Assembly (NCBI RefSeq): GCF_018614615.1
Contig: NZ_JAGGOK010000025.1
Location: 62,001-126,000 of the forward strand
Direction of reading: 5' to 3'
From: Streptomyces sp. ISL-100
GTDB taxonomy: Bacteria; Actinomycetota; Actinomycetes; Streptomycetales; Streptomycetaceae
DNA length: 64,000 bases
In this document: piece after piece, positions 52,815 through 62,215 of the stretch
Numbering within the stretch: position 1 is the first letter of the stretch
Layout of the letters: the number at the start of each line of letters is the position of its first letter
The notes under the pieces: model-generated
Told to the model about the DNA's origin: nothing
Seen by the model: only the letters and a program-made list of their open reading frames with translations
Databases searched by the model: none
Program-made: the position numbers and the translations under genes

Positions 52815-53666
52815 TCACAGTTCCTTCGTCATGCGGTGGATGAGATCCCGCGACGCCAGGGGATCGAGCACTACTTCCTCCACCTTACGAAACAACCTTC
52901 GAAACCGACCCAGTTGTGACTCCGCACCGATAAAGGCAGCACCATGCGGGCCGTCACGAAGCACGGTGTCCAGTTGGGGCACCGCACCACCCGCATACAT
53001 CATCGTGGCGCCAGCCCCGGCGAATCCGTCCACGTCGAAGGGGACTACGCGCACCACGACGTGTCCAGCCTCGGCCTGCCGCAGAATCTCCTGAAGCTGT
53101 GCACCGGCCACCTGGCGGCCCGATACGCGAGTACGCAGCACGGACTCGTGAATGATCGCCTCGTACGCAGTGGGATTGTCGCCCTCGATGACCACCTTGC
53201 GCCCCATCCGGTGCTCCACCCTGGGTTCGAGCTCGCTCGGCGGAAGCTCCAAGCCCATATACGAGTAGACCGCACGAGCGTAGTCCGCCGTCTGCAAGAG
53301 CCCCGGTACGTACGTCATGGCCACGTCACGCAGAAACGATGCGTGATGCTCCAGCTCCGCCAGGTCCAAGAACCCTGGCGGCAGCACCCCCCGATACTCC
53401 TCCCACCAACCGCGCGTACGGTCGGTGGCCATCGCGACCAAGGCGTCGATCAACGCCGCGTCAGCACAGGCACAGTGGGCAGCGAGCCTGCGCACACGCT
53501 CCTCGCCGACGCCCGAGTTACCCGCCTCCATCTGGCTCATCTGGGCTGAGTTCGACCCCAGAACCCCCGCCACCTCTCGGGCTGACATGCCCGCAGCTTC
53601 CCGAAGTTTGCGCAGCTCGGCGCCCAGGCGTACCTGGCGGGCGGTCGGCTGACTCCTTGCTGTCAT
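52815..53666 (-). CDS. XRE-family regulator with DUF5753
   Basis: A 283-residue regulator: HTH (LGAELRKLREAAGMSAREVAG) followed by DUF5753 (LAELEHHASFLRDVAMTYVPGLLQT, RVEHRMGRKVVIEGDNP). Such regulators in Streptomyces act with DUF397 partners (BldB/WhiJ-like systems). The divergent ATP-binding gene on the other side completes a frequent set. The perfect palindrome at 53753-53768 upstream is a likely binding site. Confidence 0.92.
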   Translation of the reverse strand: MTARSQPTARQVRLGAELRKLREAAGMSAREVAGVLGSNSAQMSQMEAGNSGVGEERVRRLAAHCACADAALIDALVAMATDRTRGWWEEYRGVLPPGFLDLAELEHHASFLRDVAMTYVPGLLQTADYARAVYSYMGLELPPSELEPRVEHRMGRKVVIEGDNPTAYEAIIHESVLRTRVSGRQVAGAQLQEILRQAEAGHVVVRVVPFDVDGFAGAGATMMYAGGAVPQLDTVLRDGPHGAAFIGAESQLGRFRRLFRKVEEVVLDPLASRDLIHRMTKEL

Positions 53667-53752
53667 GTGATCGGCACCTCCTCAATAGCCAGTGGGTCAG
53701 GGCAGTTTGACTCGCCCCATTCGGGTGGCAGATTACGTCAGGGACTTGCGCA

Positions 53753-53768
53753 GGTAAAAATTTTTACC
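53753..53768. promoter_or_regulatory. perfect AT-rich palindrome between divergent genes
   Basis: GGTAAAAATTTTTACC is a 16-bp perfect palindrome, very AT-rich for this genome. It lies 87 nt upstream of the XRE regulator start and 147 nt upstream of the HATPase gene. It is the best candidate operator for this locus. Confidence 0.6.
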
Positions 53769-53914
53769 CTACGGTGAGTGACGCGTCGCACACGCTGCGA
53801 TCACCGGGACTCCGGAAGCGCACCGCACCGCCATGCCATGACGGCCGCGACATTGCCACCGCCCTCCGACCGCCGCACACCAGCCACCTCCCTCACTCCA
53901 CACGGAGTCCTCGC

Positions 53915-54352
53915 ATGCCGAATTCAACGAAGAACACCGGCAGTGACACCGAACCCTGGCAGTACACCCTTTACATCCCCCACGACCCCCGCGCCGTCAC
54001 CATCTGCCGCCGCACCCTGCGCCTCATCCTCAACGCCCACGGCCTGCCCCACCTCGCCGAGGCCGCCGAGCTTTTGGCCACCGAGCTGATCAGCAACGCC
54101 GTACGCCACACCAAGGGCCCTGCCGCCCTCCGCCTGCGCTGGGCGGACAGGATCCTCCGTATCGGCGCCTGGGACGCGGACCCCACCCCGCCCGCACCGC
54201 CGCCGCCCAGGCAGCCCGCCGCCATGGACGCCGAACACGGCCGCGGCCTCGACCTCGTCCGGAGCTGCGCCGACAACTGGGGCTGGTACCCCCTCACCAC
54301 GGCCGACGACGACAGCGGCAAATACGTCTGGTGCGAACTGCGCGCCGCGTAA
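53915..54352 (+). CDS. HATPase domain protein (RsbW-like anti-sigma kinase)
   Basis: A 145-residue GHKL ATPase/kinase domain: LATELISNAVRHTKGP (N box), LRIGAWDADPTPP (G1 region) and AEHGRGLDLVRSCADNWGW (G2 region). In Streptomyces, many such stand-alone domains accompany DUF397/XRE pairs; they may bind ATP and anti-sigma partners. ATG 53915 begins MPNSTKNTG. Confidence 0.88.
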   Translation: MPNSTKNTGSDTEPWQYTLYIPHDPRAVTICRRTLRLILNAHGLPHLAEAAELLATELISNAVRHTKGPAALRLRWADRILRIGAWDADPTPPAPPPPRQPAAMDAEHGRGLDLVRSCADNWGWYPLTTADDDSGKYVWCELRAA

Positions 54353-54365
54353 CTCCAACTCCCCT

Positions 54366-54433
54366 CTTCTGTACGGTTACGGACACCTCCCGGCCGGATT
54401 TCAGGCCGGGAGGTGTCCGTAACCGTACAGAAG
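54366..54433 (+). terminator. 30-bp perfect inverted repeat (terminator-like)
   Basis: Left arm 54366-54395 (starts CTTCTGTACGGTTACGGACA), 8-nt loop GGATTTCA, right arm 54404-54433 exactly complementary. It begins 14 nt after the HATPase gene stop. A terminator is the simplest view, but 30 perfect bp is far longer than needed. Confidence 0.75.
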
Positions 54434-54601
54434 CCGTTTCCCGGGGCCCGTCAACCCTCATGCCCCTGCGCGGCGCAACGCCAGCCACTCCTGCACACGT
54501 CGGCAGCCGCTCCGGGGGAGGCGGTGGGAACGGGTGTAAACGACAAGCTTCGGATTCCTGGCTGCCGTAGGGTCTCTTCGACATCGACGGGGAGAGACTT
54601 C

Positions 54602-55303
54602 ATGCAGGTAGAGAAGGCCAGAGGGCTGCTGGCAGTCGTCATGGCAACAGGACTCCTGTTGGGTTGCGGCAGCGCCCCGGTGCCCGCCGAGGTGGCCCGG
54701 CAGAAGGCTGCTCAAAGATCCCCGTACGGTGCCGTGGAAGACCTCCCCGAGTCTCTGTCTGCGGACGGCAGCATGATTGTGGTGGGTGATCCCAAGGCAC
54801 CCACGACGATTCGCGTCTACGAGGATCTGGCTATAGGCATCTGCCGGGAGTTCGAGACGACCGAAATAGGCCCCGACCTACGGGAGCTGATGCTCGCACG
54901 CACGGTGAAGACCGAGTACGTGTTTGTCTCTGTCCTTGGCGAGAGCCGATGGAGCGATGGCTCCGCGTTGAAGGTCATCAACGCGCTGCGTGCGGCACTG
55001 GAGCAGGACCATTTCGCCGAGTTCCACAAGCTTGTGGCCGAGAACTACACGAAGGGTGGCTACACGGACGCCTCACTGCTCCGTCTGGCCTCACGCATCC
55101 CTGGGCTGCGGAATGCCGCCTTCGAGAAGGCCGTAGAGACCATGGCGTACGAGGACTTCCTGGCCGCAGCCGAGCACACGTACGACGAGGCGGACCCGGA
55201 CGTCCCGACCCTAGCCATTAATGGCAAAGTCCTGCCCACTTTGCGACAGAGTTCCCTTTACGGCAAGGGGCGCCTGTCCGCCTACGTCAACGACCTGTCG
55301 TAG
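54602..55303 (+). CDS. DsbA-fold lipoprotein with a single active-site cysteine
   Basis: A 233-residue lipoprotein: signal (LLAVVMATGLLLGC, lipobox LLGC), then a thioredoxin/DsbA-like domain (MIVVGDPKAPTTIRVYEDL ... DVPTLAINGKVL with the cis-Pro region). The usual CxxC in the DsbA active site (FQCPYCKKFE) reads LAIGICREFE here, so the first Cys is lost. It may be a redox-inactive or monothiol variant. ATG 54602 follows GGGGAGAGA. Confidence 0.8.
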   Translation: MQVEKARGLLAVVMATGLLLGCGSAPVPAEVARQKAAQRSPYGAVEDLPESLSADGSMIVVGDPKAPTTIRVYEDLAIGICREFETTEIGPDLRELMLARTVKTEYVFVSVLGESRWSDGSALKVINALRAALEQDHFAEFHKLVAENYTKGGYTDASLLRLASRIPGLRNAAFEKAVETMAYEDFLAAAEHTYDEADPDVPTLAINGKVLPTLRQSSLYGKGRLSAYVNDLS

Positions 55304-55735
55304 GCCGGGGGCATCCTCGATCAGCTGAGCGGCGCTCTGCCGGTCCGGATCCTTACATCGCCCGCAGAGCCGTCATGCGTGCGCTCCAGGGTGTCGTCCG
55401 ATCTCTACATCGCAGTCCGTCAGCCGCGACCAGTCGCGCGCGGCCGCCGCTTCTCTGCGCTCTCTCGCCAGGGCCCGGCACACATCCCATCGCATGTCCG
55501 GGTGCGGAGGCTTCCGGGGAAGGCCCAGGTACACCGGAGGTGCCATGGTCGTCTTGGTGGCTGCGTAGGTTTCAAGCGAGAGCGCTTGTCGGTGGGTTTC
55601 GGCATCACGCGTTGCCCGGAGAGCACGTGAATGTTGGTGAGAAGTAAGAGCACCCGAGGTGGCGGGGAGCTCGATCGTGCGTGCGCAGCCAGCCCCGTTC
55701 GTGGCAGGATGACGTCATGTTGATCAGAAAGGGCG
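55304..55735. other. intergenic region without a supported gene
   Basis: 432 nt. Reading frames on both strands lack coding-like third-position bias and recognisable motifs. A short inverted repeat, CAAGCGAGAGCGCTTG, is present near 55571. It may hold the promoter of the next gene and remnants of decayed DNA. Confidence 0.4.
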
Positions 55736-56155
55736 ATGCCGCGTAGGCGCCCGAAGGCCGTCCGCGCTGAGCGATGGCGGCCCCGCAGACACGTTGTAGT
55801 TCGGCAGATCCGTGGCGTTTCCGCGAGGACTCGTGCAGCTGTCCGCCGTGTCGAAGATGAGCGGATGTGGCCCGACGCAGTTGCTGACGCACTCGCCCGT
55901 TTCGAGTGGGCGTTCAAGCAACCGGGCCGTTATTTGAACGCGTCCCAGGTCTGGGAGCCCGGACTGGAGGCGGAGTATGCCCGCGATGATCTGGAGGAGG
56001 CCATGCTCCGCCTCCCTCGCGGTGCCCAGCGTGATCTCGGCCGGCTGATTGCTCGCATCGACGACGAGTTCGAGCGTCGCACTCTGCCGGACCCTGGGCC
56101 AGTGAACGAACGGAGGGTGGGCGACTGGTGGTGGTCAAGGATCCGCGAGCGCTGA
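55736..56155 (+). CDS. hypothetical protein
   Basis: A 139-residue soluble protein. The Arg-rich start (MPRRRPKAVRAERWRPRRHV) is doubtful; the convincing part is from about residue 44: MWPDAVADALARFEWAFK, GLEAEYARDDLEEAMLRLP, DLGRLIARIDDEFERRTLP and WWWSRIRER. This is helical and acidic/basic-rich. Real starts within the frame may be later (for example ATG 55865). Function unknown. It ends next to an IS21-helper remnant. Confidence 0.55.
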   Translation: MPRRRPKAVRAERWRPRRHVVVRQIRGVSARTRAAVRRVEDERMWPDAVADALARFEWAFKQPGRYLNASQVWEPGLEAEYARDDLEEAMLRLPRGAQRDLGRLIARIDDEFERRTLPDPGPVNERRVGDWWWSRIRER

Positions 56156-56184
56156 CGCCGATGACAAAGCCTCATGCGACCTGA

Positions 56185-56372
56185 TCAGCTCGTGGTCAGT
56201 TGTTGTTCGGCGCGGGCGCGGGTTGTGGCGAGTCGGTAGGAGTCGGTGCCGGTCTCGATGATGTTGCCGCCGAAGGTGAGGCGGTCGACGATGGCCGCGC
56301 AGAGGCGCGGGTCGGTGAACGTCTTGGTCCAGCCGGAGAACGATTCGTTCGAGGCGATCGCCACGCTGTTCT
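56185..56372 (-). pseudogene. IstB-like (IS21-family) C-terminal remnant
   Basis: The minus strand reads SVAIASNESFSGWTKTFTD, PRLCAAIVDRLTFGGNII, then ETGTDSYRLATTRA and a stop at 56185. This is the conserved C-terminus of the IS21 helper ATPase IstB. About 60 codons remain; the ATPase core, IstA and terminal repeats are absent. The homology stops abruptly near 56372. Confidence 0.85.
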
Positions 56373-56492
56373 TTTCCTACCGCTCGGTCAGTGCGACACA
56401 ACCCCGGCGAAACGCCGAACGGCTCCGGAATGCCGGGTTCGCGGCGTTCCGGAGCGCGCTCAGGTGGTGGGGCCCCGGGAGGGGGCCAGTGG

Positions 56493-57467
56493 TTACTTCT
56501 TCGGCATCCAGGCCTTCCACGTCGACTCGTTCGCCTTGGCCCACTTCTCGGCCGCGGCCTCGGGCGACAGCTTCTCGTCCGCGATCATCAGGGCGACCTC
56601 GTTCTGCTGCTCGGTCGTCCACTTGAAGTTCTTCAGGAACTCCGCCGCCTTGCCGCCGTTCTTCGCGAAGTCCGCGTTGAAGAACTTCTGCAGCGGCGTG
56701 TTCGGGTACGCGCAGGCGATCTTCTTCGGCTCGGCGTCGCAGCCTTCCTTGTACGCCGGCAGCTTGACCTCGACCATGTCGATCTCGGCGTTCAGCCACT
56801 GCGGCGTCCACCAGTACGTCAGGAACGGCTTCTTCGCCTTGGCGTACTTCTTCATGGCCGTGATCTGGCTGGCCTCGGAACCCGAGTAGTTCGTCTTCAG
56901 GTTCAGCTTCAGGTTCTTGATGATCGCGTCGTCGTTGGTGACGTAGTCGGGCGACCCTTCGAGGATCTCGCCCTTGTCACCGCTCTCCGCGGTCTTGAAC
57001 TCCTTGGCGTACTTGTTGAGGTTCTTCCAGTCCGTGACGTCCGGGTGCTTGTCCGCGAAGTACTTCGGTACGAACCAGCCGATGTGCCCGGTGACACCGA
57101 GGTCGCCGCCCTTGACGACGGTCTTCTTGGTGTCGACGTACTGCTTCTCCTCCTTGGGGTGGCCCCAGTCCTCAAGGATTCCGTCGATGTCGCCCTTCGA
57201 CAGCGCGTCCCACGCGAGGACCTCGCCCATCTGCTGGGTCTTGACGGTGTAGCCGAGCTCCTTCTCCAGGAGGTACGCCGCGACAGCGGTGTTGGCCTGG
57301 GCGCCGACCCACGACGGGACGGTCAGCTTCACGGTCTTCTTGTCGCCGGCCTCGTCGCTCTTGCCGGTCTTGGCGGCGCCGCACCCGCTGAGGGCGAGCA
57401 GGCCGAGGACGGCGGCGGAAGCGGTGGCTGTGCGGGCTATTCGGGTATTCCGCGTATTCATGCGCAT
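56493..57467 (-). CDS. glycine betaine/proline ABC transporter binding lipoprotein
   Basis: A 324-residue OpuAC-family binding protein with lipobox LSGC. Aromatic ligand-cage segments are visible: VPSWVGAQANTAV, ILEDWGHPKEEKQ, GHIGWFVPKYF and TYWWTPQWLNAEIDM. It binds quaternary ammonium compatible solutes outside the membrane. It is the last gene of the betaine operon, 51 nt after the permease. Confidence 0.92.
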   Translation of the reverse strand: MRMNTRNTRIARTATASAAVLGLLALSGCGAAKTGKSDEAGDKKTVKLTVPSWVGAQANTAVAAYLLEKELGYTVKTQQMGEVLAWDALSKGDIDGILEDWGHPKEEKQYVDTKKTVVKGGDLGVTGHIGWFVPKYFADKHPDVTDWKNLNKYAKEFKTAESGDKGEILEGSPDYVTNDDAIIKNLKLNLKTNYSGSEASQITAMKKYAKAKKPFLTYWWTPQWLNAEIDMVEVKLPAYKEGCDAEPKKIACAYPNTPLQKFFNADFAKNGGKAAEFLKNFKWTTEQQNEVALMIADEKLSPEAAAEKWAKANESTWKAWMPKK

Positions 57468-57518
57468 GGTGAGGGTGACTCTCTTCTCTGTCTGGCAGGA
57501 GTGAGTAAGAAGGGGGTG

Positions 57519-59525
57519 TCAGCTGTCGCCGCGGCCGCGGGATCGGCCCGCGCCCGGCTGAGTGAGCCGGTCGAGTACGAGCCCGAGGCAGACGATTGCG
57601 GCGCCGGCCGTCATACCGACGCCCATCTCGCCGCGCGAGAGGCCCTTGACCACGTCGTAACCAAGAGCGCCACCGCCGACGAGGGCGCCGACGACGACCA
57701 CCGCGAGCACCAGGACCACGCCCTGGTTGACGGCGAGCTGAAGCGCCGGGCGGGCCAGCGGCAGCTGCACCTGGAGGAGCTGCTGCCGGGAGCCGGCGCC
57801 CATGGAGCGCGAGGCCTCCAGCGCGGAGGGATCGACTTCCCTGATCCCCTGGGTGGTGATGCGTACGACGGCGGGCAGGGCGTACACAACGGCCGCGATG
57901 ATCGCGGACGCGCGCGTGACACCGAACAGCGCGACCACCGGGATCAGATACACGAACTGCGGCATCGTCTGCATGGCATCGAGCACCGGCCGCATCCACC
58001 GTTCGAAGCGCCCCGCCCGCGCCGCCGCGATCCCGAGCGCGAAGCCCAGCAGCAGCGTCACGAACAGCGCCGCGATGACCTGCGACAGCGTGTCGAGGGA
58101 CTTCGTCCATACGCCGAGTACGCCGATGGCGCCCATCGCGAGCGTGGAGGTGACCGCGGTCGCCCACGAGCCGACCAGCCACGCCAGCGCGGCCACGATC
58201 AGCAGCAGGGCCCACCAGGGCGTCCAGACCAGGCCGTCACGCAGCGGATTGAGCACCCACAGCGTGAAGTTCTCCGACCACACCTCGGTGCCGCCGAGGA
58301 CCGGAATGCCCGACGCGAGGTGCTCGGTGATCCAGTCCTGGGCCTTGTTGACGGGCGTGGAGATGTCGTACGTCCAGGCCTCCGGCCAGGTCTGCGTCAG
58401 CAGCGCCCGCCCGGCCGCGGCAGCGGCCGCGGTGACGACGGCGACCAGCGCCCAGGCACGCCACCCGTGCAGCAGCCGCGAGCCGCCCGGCACGGAGGTG
58501 CCGATACGCATCCCCGCCGCCGCGGTCGTACGGTCCAGCCAGACCGCGATCAGCACGATCGGGATGCCGGCCGCGAGCGCCTTGCCGACGTCGACGGTGG
58601 AGAGAGCCGAGTAGACCTCTTCACCGAGCCCGCCCGCGCCGACGAGCGCCGCGATGACGACCATCGACAGCGCCATCATGATCGTCTGGTTGAGGCCGAG
58701 CAGCATTTCCTTGCGCGCGAGCGGCAGCCGCGCCGTCCACAGCCGCTGCGGGCCGCTGGCGCCGAGCGAGGCCGAGGCCTCCAGGACACCGGCGTCGGCG
58801 CCGCGCAGGCCGAGCGCCGTGAGGCGGGCCATCGGCGGGGCGGCGTAGATGACCGTACAGAAGAGCGCGGCGGGCGTACCGGTGCCGAAGACCAGCACGA
58901 ACGGCAGCAGGTACGCGAACGCCGGCATGACCTGCATGGTGTCGAGCACCGGCCGCAGCATCCGGTGGAAGCGGTCGGAGAGCCCGGCCGCGAGTCCGAG
59001 CAGGATGCCGAGCACAGACGCGAGCCCGACGGCCACGACCATCAGCGCGATCGTGAGCAGCGTGGCGTCCCACATCCCGAGCAGCCCGCACACGGCGAAC
59101 ACGCCGACCGCGATGCCCGCCGTCTTCGCGCCGCGCCGGTCGAGTCCGGCGGCGCGCCACGCGAAGAGCACGGCCATGACGGCGAAGCCGGCCCAGCCGA
59201 GGGAGTCCAGGCCGTTGTAGACGGCGTTGACGGCGTCGGTGGCGGTGTTGGAGAGATGCAGCAGGAAGTACAGGAAGAGGGGGTGCGTCTCGCGGTTGTC
59301 GATGACCCACTCGTTGGCGTCGTCGAGCGGTCCCGACACGTCGACGGTCAGGCCGGCGGGCCAGCTGCCTCCGCCCCACAGGACGACCCCGAGCGGTACG
59401 AGCACGAACGCGGCGACGGCGAGCGGCAGGAGCTTCCGCCCGGCGCGGTGACGTACGAGAGCGCCGAACCGGCCGGGGGTGGGCGCCGCGGTCTCCTTCG
59501 AGGGCGTGGTGACGGCCGCCGTCAT
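57519..59525 (-). CDS. ABC transporter permease, fused duplicate domains
   Basis: A 668-residue permease containing two BPD_transp_1 domains in tandem (about 90-320 and 420-640). Both carry related coupling segments: [19 protein letters not shown] and [19 protein letters not shown]. Most relatives encode one permease chain used as a dimer; the fused form is a complete membrane core. It overlaps the ATPase gene by 4 nt. Confidence 0.92.
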   Translation of the reverse strand: MTAAVTTPSKETAAPTPGRFGALVRHRAGRKLLPLAVAAFVLVPLGVVLWGGGSWPAGLTVDVSGPLDDANEWVIDNRETHPLFLYFLLHLSNTATDAVNAVYNGLDSLGWAGFAVMAVLFAWRAAGLDRRGAKTAGIAVGVFAVCGLLGMWDATLLTIALMVVAVGLASVLGILLGLAAGLSDRFHRMLRPVLDTMQVMPAFAYLLPFVLVFGTGTPAALFCTVIYAAPPMARLTALGLRGADAGVLEASASLGASGPQRLWTARLPLARKEMLLGLNQTIMMALSMVVIAALVGAGGLGEEVYSALSTVDVGKALAAGIPIVLIAVWLDRTTAAAGMRIGTSVPGGSRLLHGWRAWALVAVVTAAAAAAGRALLTQTWPEAWTYDISTPVNKAQDWITEHLASGIPVLGGTEVWSENFTLWVLNPLRDGLVWTPWWALLLIVAALAWLVGSWATAVTSTLAMGAIGVLGVWTKSLDTLSQVIAALFVTLLLGFALGIAAARAGRFERWMRPVLDAMQTMPQFVYLIPVVALFGVTRASAIIAAVVYALPAVVRITTQGIREVDPSALEASRSMGAGSRQQLLQVQLPLARPALQLAVNQGVVLVLAVVVVGALVGGGALGYDVVKGLSRGEMGVGMTAGAAIVCLGLVLDRLTQPGAGRSRGRGDS

Positions 59526-60613
59526 GCGGCAACCGCCTTTGCCGTACCGATGCCCGCGACAACCGCGAGCAGCCCCTGGTGGTCGACGACGCCGACGCAG
59601 CGTCCGCCCTCCATGACGCGGGCGGGCTCGCCGGTGCGGGCGACGGCCTCGATGGCGGCCGAGACGGTGGCGTCGGGGGACACGGAAGCTCCGGTCTCGG
59701 CCTCGCCGATCCCGGCGGGCCGCATGGCCGTGCGTACGGTCATGACCTGCTCGCGCGGTACGTCACGTACGAAGTCCCGCACGTACTCGTCAGCGGGCGC
59801 GCCGACGATCTCCTCAGGGGTGCCGAGCTGCACGATCCGGCCGTCGCGCATCAGCGCGATCCGGTCGCCGAGCCGCAGCGCCTCGCTCAGGTCGTGCGTA
59901 ATGAAGACCATGGTGCGGCCCTCTTCGCGGTGCAGGCGGATGACTTCTTCCTGCATGTCGCGGCGGATCAGCGGATCGAGCGCGCTGAACGGCTCGTCGA
60001 AGAGCAGCACTTCGGGGTCGACGGCGAGGGCGCGGGCGAGCCCGACACGCTGCTGCTGCCCACCGGACAGCTGACTCGGCCGACGCTCTCCCATCCCTCC
60101 CAGGCCGACCTTCTCGACGACCTCGGCGGCCTTGGCGCGCCGCTCGGCCCGCCCCATGCCCTGGATTTCGAGCCCATAGGCGACGTTGTCGATGACGGAC
60201 CGGTGCGGCAGCAGGCCGAAGTGCTGGAAGACCATGGAGGCGCGGTGCCGGCGCAGTTCGCGCAGTCGCGACTTGTCCATGGACAGGACGTCCTCGCCGT
60301 CGATGGCGATGGCGCCGGAGGTCGGCTCGATGAGGCGGGTCAGGCAGCGTACGAGGGTCGACTTGCCGGAGCCCGAGAGCCCCATGACGACGAAGACCTC
60401 GCCCTTGTGTACGTCAAAGGAGACGTCGCGCACGGCGGCGGTACAGCCGGTGCGGGCCCGCAGCTCTTCGGCGGACAGTTCGGCGCAGTCCGGGTCGGCG
60501 GGTATTCGGCCGGCCTTGGGTCCGAAGACCTTCCACAGATTCTGTACGGAGAAAACCGGTTCGGCGGCGGCGGGCTCGTCAGTGTTATTGGTGGTGTGGT
60601 TGTCGGTCATCAC
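59522..60613 (-). CDS. glycine betaine/proline ABC transporter ATP-binding protein
   Basis: A 363-residue ATPase: Walker [13 protein letters not shown], signature [15 protein letters not shown], Walker [14 protein letters not shown] and the switch His in [11 protein letters not shown]. The C-terminal part (about 275-360) contains a CBS-like region, which in OpuA senses ionic strength. It overlaps the GMC gene and the permease gene by 4 nt each. Confidence 0.92.
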   Translation of the reverse strand: MMTDNHTTNNTDEPAAAEPVFSVQNLWKVFGPKAGRIPADPDCAELSAEELRARTGCTAAVRDVSFDVHKGEVFVVMGLSGSGKSTLVRCLTRLIEPTSGAIAIDGEDVLSMDKSRLRELRRHRASMVFQHFGLLPHRSVIDNVAYGLEIQGMGRAERRAKAAEVVEKVGLGGMGERRPSQLSGGQQQRVGLARALAVDPEVLLFDEPFSALDPLIRRDMQEEVIRLHREEGRTMVFITHDLSEALRLGDRIALMRDGRIVQLGTPEEIVGAPADEYVRDFVRDVPREQVMTVRTAMRPAGIGEAETGASVSPDATVSAAIEAVARTGEPARVMEGGRCVGVVDHQGLLAVVAGIGTAKAVAA

Positions 60614-62142
60614 GCATCACCTCCCGGTGCAGTTGTTGAGGCAAGCAGTTCGGCGCACTTCTCCCCGACCATCAGGACCCCGATCATCGGGTTCACTGCG
60701 GGCATCGTCGGGAAGACGGATGCGTCGGCGATACGGATGCCTTCGAGGCCACGGATTTTCAAGTCCGGTGACACTACGGCAAGTTCGTCGGAGGAGTCAC
60801 CCATCCGGCAGGTGCCCGCCGGGTGGTACACGGTGTGCGCGACCTTGCGGGCGTACTCGCTGATGTCCTCGTCGGTGGTGACGTCGGGCCCGGGGCAGAC
60901 CTCGCGCTTGAGCCACTTGGCCAGCGGCTCGGCCTTGGCGATCTCGCGGGCGATGCGGATGCCGTCGACGAGCGTACGGCCGTCGTAGTCCTCGGGGTCG
61001 GTGAAGTAACGGAAATCCAACGAGGGCTTAACAGCCGGATCGGCACTGGTCAGGAAGAGCCGGCCGCGGCTGCGCGGCTTGGGGATGTTCGGGGTCATCG
61101 ACACGCCGTGCGCGGGGCGCTCGTACCCGAGCCGCTCCGGATTGTCCGTAAACGGAATCTGATAGAAGTGGAACATCAGGTCGGGCCCGCGGCTCTCCGG
61201 GTCCCTTCGTACGAAGAGCCCCGCGTCGGAGTCCATGGCCGAGTTCTCGGGGATCGGCCCGTCCGTCTCCCAGACGATGACCGACTCGGGGTGGTCGAGC
61301 AGGTTCTCGCCCACGCCGGGGAGGTCGAGCACGACGGGAATCCCGAGCGCTTCGAGGTCGGCCTTCGGACCGATGCCGGAGTGCATCAGCAGCCGCGGGG
61401 TGTCCACGGCGCCGGCGCACACGAGCACTTCGCGGCTCGCCTCGACGAGAACCTCTTCCCCGTCCTTGGTCCGGACGCGGACACCGGTCGCCCGCGTGCC
61501 CTCCAACTCCAGCTTGTACGCCCAGCTCTCCAGCATGATGTGGAGGTTCGGCCGGTCGAGGAAGGGGTGCAGGTACGCGACGGACGCGGACGAGCGCTTG
61601 TTGTTCTCGGGGTGGTAGGCGAGGTCGAAGAAGCCGACACCCTCGTGGAACGGCTCCTTGTTGAACCCTTCCACGCGCGGTACGCCGATGGCGTCCTGCG
61701 CCGCGTCGACGAAGTCGCGCGCGATGGCGTTCCGGTCCTTCTCGTCGACCGGCACGATGTTGTTGCGAAGCTTGTGGAAGTACGGCCCCATGGCCGCGGC
61801 GTCCCACCCCTCGGCCCCGGCGGCCGCCCACTCGTCCCAGTCGGACGGCAGGGGCTGGAAGGCGATGAGCGTGTTGTGCGAGGAACAGCCTCCCAGGACG
61901 CGGGCGCGGCTGTGCCGGATGTGGGAGTTGCCGCGTGGCTGCTCGGTGGTGGGGTAGTCGTAGTCGAGCTCACCGCCGAGCAGGCCCATCCAGCGGCGCA
62001 GCGTGAGTACTTCGGGGCGGTCGACATCGGAGGGGCCGCCCTCGATCACGGCGACGCGAACGGACGGGTCCTCGGTGAGCCGGGACGCGATCACCGAACC
62101 AGCGGTGCCGCCGCCGACGACGACGTAGTCGTATACAGGCAT
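60610..62142 (-). CDS. GMC-family choline dehydrogenase-like oxidoreductase
   Basis: A 510-residue FAD enzyme of the glucose-methanol-choline family: [16 protein letters not shown], the FAD loop [14 protein letters not shown], and active-site [11 protein letters not shown] with the His. The C-terminal [17 protein letters not shown] is conserved. In this operon, with betaine aldehyde dehydrogenase-like and betaine transporter genes, choline is the most likely substrate. Confidence 0.88.
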   Translation of the reverse strand: MPVYDYVVVGGGTAGSVIASRLTEDPSVRVAVIEGGPSDVDRPEVLTLRRWMGLLGGELDYDYPTTEQPRGNSHIRHSRARVLGGCSSHNTLIAFQPLPSDWDEWAAAGAEGWDAAAMGPYFHKLRNNIVPVDEKDRNAIARDFVDAAQDAIGVPRVEGFNKEPFHEGVGFFDLAYHPENNKRSSASVAYLHPFLDRPNLHIMLESWAYKLELEGTRATGVRVRTKDGEEVLVEASREVLVCAGAVDTPRLLMHSGIGPKADLEALGIPVVLDLPGVGENLLDHPESVIVWETDGPIPENSAMDSDAGLFVRRDPESRGPDLMFHFYQIPFTDNPERLGYERPAHGVSMTPNIPKPRSRGRLFLTSADPAVKPSLDFRYFTDPEDYDGRTLVDGIRIAREIAKAEPLAKWLKREVCPGPDVTTDEDISEYARKVAHTVYHPAGTCRMGDSSDELAVVSPDLKIRGLEGIRIADASVFPTMPAVNPMIGVLMVGEKCAELLASTTAPGGDA

Positions 62143-62215
62143 GGGTTACTGCTCCTCTTTCGTGCAACCACGGAAAAAATTCGGCCGGGAAGGGGCGGGC
62201 TGGGAAAGAAGAACC

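Noticed and set aside
56391..60074. A plus-strand open frame of 1227 codons across the betaine operon
   Set aside because: It is antisense to three clear ABC transporter genes, with Arg/Gly/His-rich low-complexity composition and no motifs.
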